Below are positions 58,803 through 64,000 of a stretch of DNA of 64,000 nucleotides, one piece after another (the first letter of the stretch is position 1; each line of letters opens with the position of its first letter). Location: positions 23,815,087 through 23,879,086 of the forward strand of contig BTRK01000001.1 in assembly GCA_036245805.1 (NCBI GenBank), given 5' to 3'. A program made the translations under genes and the position numbers. The notes beneath the pieces are model-generated. The model did no database searches. It was given only the letters and a program-made list of their open reading frames with translations, and had not been told where the DNA came from. The stretch comes from Pristionchus mayeri (Eukaryota; Nematoda; Chromadorea; Rhabditida; Neodiplogasteridae).

Positions 58803-60567
58803 ATGGCGGCGGATCAGTTTTCTACGCTGAATTTCCTCTTGAAAGGAAATCAAACTGACACGGACAGTACGATATCGATGGGAGTGTGGCTAAATAGTAA
58901 GTCTTCCTAATGCGTTGTCTATTGATCATCTACAGTATTTCATCTACCATATCTTCAGCTGTTTTCCACGACGAAGCTGCGAGAGTCCATTTGGGATTCC
59001 TCCTATACACCTTAATCGGATTTCTCTCCACATTTATCATTGGAATCTTCCGTTCTCCGCCCCCTCACCCCCCCCCCCTCTTAATTCGTGCCTCCTCCAT
59101 AATTGAACCTTCTTTCAGTTTATGATTGTTTATAAATACATCAGCGTAATTCGACTGAAGAACAACATGTACTATCTGATCTTCCTCAATCCAGTGAGGG
59201 ATCCATTCCTACCGTACTCTTCCCATTTACCGTATCTCTCCTCCTACTGTACTCCTACAGATCTCCTCCTTCTGCTGTTTCTTCGGAATGGCCTCTCCTC
59301 GTAATGCTGCCTTCATGTACGGAGTGATTCTGTCGTGAGTGATCTCTCCCTCTCAGAGATCAAAGATCACTCAGATACCACATGCTGGCCCTTCGAATCG
59401 CCCTCGATGTGATGTTCAATATCAACGGAGGAAGAGTGACTCTCTCGAAGATGCTCACAATGAACAACGAGAGGATTCGATTCACGGTTAGTCTTTGATC
59501 TCTCGAGAGGAAAGATCAAAGACCACTTCAGTTCTTCCCCTTCTGTCTCTTCAGCAGATGCATGCCCTCATTCGCTCCCACCGTGTTCGACCCCTCCCCT
59601 CTCCCTCCTTCATCCCTCCTCCCTTCAGCACGAACATTGCTCGATTCGAGATGATTGTCTCACAGACGTGCATCGTTCGAATCGTCCTCATGATCATCAA
59701 TATCTGCGTCTATCGAGAGATCGGAACTCTCAATCACTTGTCAGTCCTCCCCCTCCTCCCCCTCTCCCTTCATCATTTCAGTTGGTTCTTCGTATCTCAC
59801 GCTGTCTCCGTAGTCTCTTCCTGTATCGCTCTCTACTTCTCGTATGCGATATCAGCAGTGAATCGAGTGAGGAGAATGACGTCATCGTAGTCGACAATGG
59901 GAATGATTCAGGAGAACTCGAAGAAGTTCCGTTTCCAGTATCTCTTCATGATGGTCGATTGGTCACAGACACTCCTAACATTCCAAAAGTACCCTAGACA
60001 TTGGAGAAGAGAGATAATAACAACATTGAGGACGGGATTGGACATCCTCTCTTGGGCTAATCTCTATCCTAAATTTATCTTCCCCAGTCAATTCGTCGAG
60101 GTCACTCACTTCGGAGAATCCATTTGTGAGTGAAAGAGAGAGAATGAAGAAGGGAAAGAGATTGCAGATCTTCTCTTCTTCATCTATTCCCTCGAAGTTC
60201 TCATTATGAGTGCACTCATCACCTACCTCCTTCGTCCCTCAGTTTCATTCATCTTCGACAGGTTCCTCCCTCCTCCTTCCCCCTCCCTCCTCCCCTCTCC
60301 CCCCACCTTTCTCTCACTCTCCTTCTAGATACACTGGTCTTCGCACGTGGAGGGAGCTGTGGACGATGGGGTACTGTAGTCGTCTATTTCCGATTATCGA
60401 TTGGTTGTTAAGGCGTACGAAAATCTGAAGTCGCAGTCTAAAAGTTCAATGAACAAAGTACTGCAGCAGGAGCAGAGTGCAGATGACTTCTTCAAGGGTG
60501 AGAGAGAGAGAAGGGAAAGAAGGGAAAGATCTATTTTGCAGTGCCTCCAGATCAGAAAGAGGGATAG
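58803..60567 (+). CDS. OST-alpha family (SLC51A) transporter, copy 1 of 2
   Basis: Starts MAADQFSTLNFLLKGNQTDT, an extracellular N-terminus without a signal peptide. Hydrophobic segments follow (VHLGFLLYTLIGFLSTFIIG, YKYISVIRLKNNMYYLIFLN, CCFFGMASPRNAAFMYGVIL). Next come the family's Cys-rich turn FPFCLFSRCMPSFAPTV and then RFEMIVSQTCIVRIVLMIIN, HAVSVVSSCIALYFSYAISA and LFFIYSLEVLIMSALITYLL. It ends VPPDQKEG. F-P-F-C...C.P.(V/F)AP followed by a Q-(S/T)-C-x-(V/I) helix is diagnostic of OST-alpha/DUF300, a seven-helix carrier that works with OST-beta in bile-acid, steroid and organic-anion efflux; worm OSTA proteins also affect cilia and stress. The first intron-exon junction near 59050 is not resolved. 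Confidence 0.88.
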
Positions 60568-60862
60568 ATGACCTAGAGAGAAGAGATCAAAGATCGACAA
60601 TCGATCAACACAACATTTCGGAATAAAGAATGGAGACGTTTCTATTCCCTATTGTACTAACACACCATCCTAATGATAGAAAAGTTTGAACGACACGTTA
60701 ATTTGATCGTTGTGCGTAAGATGCAAATGGGAATAACCCTCTTCTCTCCCTCTCTTCTCCTCTCTTCACTTCTTCCTTCTCCTCACGATGGAAGGGGTCG
60801 TCTCTCCCACTCCCCCTTCCAATTCCTCTCAATTCCCAATCTCACTGAAGGACTCGCCTTCT

Positions 60863-62858
60863 ATGTCCCACTTCCTCAGTGGTATGTTATCTACAGTATC
60901 CAACTACCGTACCCATCTACAGAATCGTTCCGGGAAATGAATAAGTACTTCATCATGTTACTGATTACATTTTTCTGTACCCTGATCACCCTTCTCATCG
61001 CGATAGTCCACGTGAGTGTATGGAGAAGAATGGAGGGAGAGGGATTCGGGTATTCAGACCTTTTACATTTCCAAGTACGTGAGCTTACGACGATTGCGCA
61101 ACAATCTCTACTACATCGTGGCACTCAACCCCGTAATATTTGATTTTTGATCTTTATCTCAATTTATCTTTGCAGGTTTGTTCTACCTGCTGTCTATTCG
61201 CTATGATGATGCCTCGCAATCTGGCCTTCCTCCAGGGAATCATACTCACGTCAGTCGATGACCCTCTCAATAGACTCTTCCTCTGCATCTCCTCCATTCT
61301 CTTCCCTCGATCTCCTCTTCACCTCAGGTATCAGATGATCGCTCTTCGCATCTCAATCGACATTCTCTTCAACATCTCCGGTGGTCGAAGACTCCTCTCC
61401 GATCAACTGAAGGCCTGCAAGGAGAGTATCAAGTACAAGGTGTGCTCCTCTTAACCTACCGTATCCCTCCGCTTCCTCTCGTAGGCATTTCCCTTCTGCT
61501 GCTGCGGGTGTCTGCCCGTGGTGGCTCCCTCCGTGTGAGTGCACCCTAGAGTGAGGGAGATCAAAGATCAATGCAGGAGGAACATCCGGAAGCTGGAGAA
61601 CTTCATCTCGCAGTCGTGCAGAATAGTACTGCAAGTGGCAGATATCTGTGCAATGAGGGAGACTGGCAAGACACACAATTGGTACGATGGGGGCATCTCC
61701 CAATGATGAGGAGAGAGTAGTGATGGGTCAGCAGTTAAGAGATCAGAGATCAGGTGGTTCGTCTCCTCGTATGTCTTCTCCTTCATCACCATGACTGCCG
61801 CTCTCTATTTCTCGTTCGTCGTCTTCAATCTCAATCGAGTACCGTAACCCATGGGTTACTGTAGTTTTCAATCGATTCTCATTCAGGACACGAAAAACAA
61901 GTCCCGCTACAATTACCTCTTCTACATGGTAAACATATCGCAGATTCTATACACTGCTCAAAGGTATTTTCTCAAAAATTATTCCATAGTGATTTAATAA
62001 TTTGAGAACTGTATTCGGCGGCTTCAAGCACATGCAGACTTTGTTTTCCGCTGATACGGAAAAAGAGCCTTTCCCGATGTCTCTGATCGCCTATGACTAC
62101 TTCATAGAGACCTGTGACCTACCCTACCCATCGATCGATAATCCTCCTTCCTTCAGATTACCTCATGTTCGTGTTCTCAGTGGAAATGGCAGTGATGTCC
62201 TGCATAATCACAGTGACCATGCGACCAGGACTCTCCTATCTCTTCGATTCGTGCGTTGAGGGGGGGGAAGGGGGGGGGAGGGGACTGTCTCCCTGCAGAT
62301 ACACGGGTCGAGCTGACAGTATTCATGTACAGTACATGAAACTCGAGAAATCTTCTCGACCAGACAAGGAATCGAAGGTGACTCTCTCGAATCCAATGCC
62401 TCGCAATGCAGAATTGAGAAGGAGTCGATGAAGGAGTTGAAGGGAGTTCCCATCGGACAAGACACTGGCACGAAGACTCTCGGAGAAGAAACGGTGAGGA
62501 GAAGAGATGGAACAGAGATCAAAGATCATCCAGGAACTAATGAAGCCGAAGCTTACGACTGCAATTGAGGACGATGGGGTGAGGAAGGGAGGATTGAGTA
62601 GGGATGACGAAAGAGATTCAGAACTATGAGAATCTCAATGCAGAGTCGAATACAACAGAGCTGAAGAAGGTGTTGAAGAGCATGGAGAAGAGTGAGGATT
62701 CCTCCCTCTCTCTCTCCCTCATTCCTTCCTTGCAGAGTAGATCGAAGACTGTCGATCGTCGAAGAACAAATCAAACTAGCGCTATTAGTCAGAATAAAGA
62801 TTGGAGACAAAGAAATGTGTTTACGAGAAGAATGAGGAGAGAGTCCGGAGAGGGATAA
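60863..62858 (+). CDS. OST-alpha family (SLC51A) transporter, copy 2 of 2
   Basis: Starts MSHFLSESFREMNKYF, then FIMLLITFFCTLITLLIAIV, YVSLRRLRNNLYYIVALNP, MMMPRNLAFLQGIILT and NISGGRRLLSDQLKACKES. The family Cys-rich motif is FPFCCCGCLPVVAPSV. It continues RRNIRKLENFISQSCRIVLQ, SSYVFSFITMTAALYFSFVV, YLFYMVNISQILYTAQR and SVEMAVMSCIITVTM, then a long Ser/Lys-rich cytoplasmic tail to 62858. Exon structure matches copy 1 exon for exon, so it is a tandem duplicate; the FPFCCCGCLP motif is closer to the animal consensus here. The gap to copy 1 is 295 bases, compatible with either separate promoters or an operon. Introns near 61559 and 62517 carry GATCAAAGATC. Confidence 0.88.
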
Positions 62859-63156
62859 CAACTGTTCGTAGGAAGGGAGGGAGAGACAAGAGTGACCAAG
62901 CACAGATCATCACAATTAGACACTCCTTCTGATGATCTACTAGATAGATAGGATTCATTATTAGTCGTCCATTCATGATGTCATCTTCACTCTCCTGGGT
63001 CAATATTTTGACTGATCCCACTATCTCCATCAACATTTGTCTGTTTGTCAGAGCAGCGGTCACCCAAAGAAAAAATTCCGTTTATTTACACAAGAAGTAG
63101 TAGTTTTTGAACTCTTTCGAAAAGAGGGATGAGTTAGCCCATCTATCAGAGATTGT
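62859..63156. other. Convergent intergenic, no gene seen
   Basis: About 300 bases between the 3' ends of the OST-alpha copy 2 and transthyretin-like genes. 3'UTR sequence only. Confidence 0.5.
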
Positions 63157-63781
63157 TTAGATGCATTCAGTTGCTTCCTTAGGCTGCTTCGCCTCCATGT
63201 TCAGCACTCCGAAGTCGTAGAACCTGGAATGACATGGACTGATCTTTGATCTCTGATCTATTCTCACTTGGTGGGGGCCTTTCCAGGAGTGATGTAGTTC
63301 TTGGGGATCTCGTAAGTGATCTTCCTCTTGCACAGCTGACATTATCGATTGGAAAAGTGGACTGGGTACAGTAGCTAATGAGTACAGTACTTACACCGGG
63401 GAGATTGAAGAGTCCCTTGTTGTTGCATCTGTGGTAGATCTTGACGACGGGGTTGATCTGCGTCACCTCACTCTCGTGGCCCTCAAATGAATTCAATTAT
63501 CGCTCGGCTCAGCCCTGTCTACCGTACCTGGATCTGGAATCGGCCCTGGCTGTCAGTGTAGACGGTTGCGAGGAGATCATCCGGATCCGGCCCTAAAATA
63601 TCATGTATATTGAGGGAAAAAATACGGTAGACTGACAGGTATCGAGTTCCCACAGCTTGATCTCAGCATTGACGAGGGGCTGCTGACCACACATGAGAGT
63701 GCCTCTCGCCCCCACAGCCTGCTCACGGGCATAGACTGAGAAGGCGAGGGAAGAGAAGAGAAGGACGTAGAGGGAGTACAT
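63157..63781 (-). CDS. Transthyretin-like (TTR family) secreted protein
   Basis: Signal peptide MYSLYVLLFSSLAFSVYA. The mature start QAVGARGTLMCGQQPLVNAE is the TTR-family hallmark (V.V.G.L.C...P..N..V.L). It continues IKLWELDT, GPDPDDLLATVYTDSQGRFQ (D..G.F motif), EVTQINPVVKIYHRCNN, CKRKITYEIPKNYITPG and FYDFGVLNMEAKQP, and ends ATECI. Four cysteines pair as in the nematode family (PF01060-type). About 140 residues, which is typical. These are small extracellular beta-sandwich proteins; some bridge apoptotic cells (TTR-52) or act in neurons, and most have no known ligand. The intron near 63230-63275 carries GATCAAAGATC on the coding strand. An AGATAA site lies about 210 bases upstream. Confidence 0.94.
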
Positions 63782-64000
63782 CTGAAGGGAATGGAAGGAC
63801 ACTGATGGAGGAGTGTTTATAGGACGAACGAGGGAAAGAGGGGGATGAGTGATACGAATGAAGATGAGTGGATTCAGAGGGAATTAGACATTTGCTAGAC
63901 ATTCCCGTTGGGTCCGGGGAGTGGACTATCAAACTATCACACACTCTACGAATTACTTGAAGATGAAGAAGAGACTTGTTGAGACTATTGCAGATAAATA
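63782..64000. promoter_or_regulatory. Promoter side of the transthyretin-like gene
   Basis: Upstream sequence of the minus-strand gene to the window end. Contains TATAAACACTCC (complement of 63811-63822) about 30 bases before the start codon, a plausible TATA box, and AGATAA near 63992. Confidence 0.4.

Noticed and set aside
60673..60862. Upstream N-terminal exon for OST-alpha copy 2
   Set aside because: The frame before 60863 does not join in phase with the next exon; the ATG at 60863 does.

Overview
The window is nuclear DNA of a free-living-type nematode, most likely in the rhabditid/diplogastrid range. The evidence is the gene content together with very short introns (about 40-60 nt, GT-AG). 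The nematode-typical genes are a sperm-specific MSP-domain protein, a transthyretin-like secreted protein, a saposin-like protein, a Tribbles-type pseudokinase, SMZ-like tandem PDZ repeats, a nematode-style amidated neuropeptide precursor, secreted histidine acid phosphatases and OST-alpha carriers. I assign no species. All gene models were spliced by eye from splice sites and reading phase, so exon edges may be off by a few bases.

Layout: 0.2-3.0 kb carries three minus-strand genes: SSP-type MSP protein, a Cys-rich type I membrane protein, and a saposin. 3.5-9.3 kb carries two plus-strand genes: an Aurora kinase with a long charged N-terminus, and an MH2-only Smad-like protein. 9.3-15 kb is a gene-poor repeat island with a 1.1-kb foldback element, a mariner-type non-autonomous element, hairpins, and a second copy of the Smad gene's 3' end. 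15.2-21.4 kb holds three tandem secreted acid phosphatases with GATA-like promoter sites. 24.2-27.6 kb is a Tribbles/NIPI-3-type pseudokinase. 28.9-31.6 kb holds a tiny membrane protein and a tandem-PDZ protein. 31.9-36.1 kb has a QSOX sulfhydryl oxidase whose N-terminus is lost behind a 500-N gap and about 2.1 kb of GAGAAG/GAGGGA polypurine DNA, then a charged protein of unknown class. 37-42.4 kb holds a small basic protein, a KCTD/BTB-T1 protein and a long TTLL glutamylase. 45.2-47.1 kb is SURF4. 48.2-51.6 kb is galactokinase. 52.5-53.2 kb is an unidentified partial gene. 55.3-56.6 kb is a neuropeptide precursor with five DPR-x-F-FG-KR peptides. 58.8-62.9 kb holds two tandem OST-alpha homologues. 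63.2-63.8 kb is a transthyretin-like protein.

The genes do not form one pathway. Functional groupings are gut or secretory (phosphatases, SURF4 and QSOX for secretion and folding, OST-alpha for solute efflux), sperm/germline (SSP, PDZ, Aurora, TTLL), and signalling (Smad, Tribbles, neuropeptide).

The most unusual feature is not a gene. An 11-mer, GATCAAAGATC, occurs about 17 times in 64 kb, nearly always inside short introns just upstream of the 3' splice site and in unrelated genes. A second word, TACGGTA/TACCGTA, is also far over chance and repeatedly forms the 5' splice site as GTACGGTA. Both suggest a genome-wide intron-associated sequence family.
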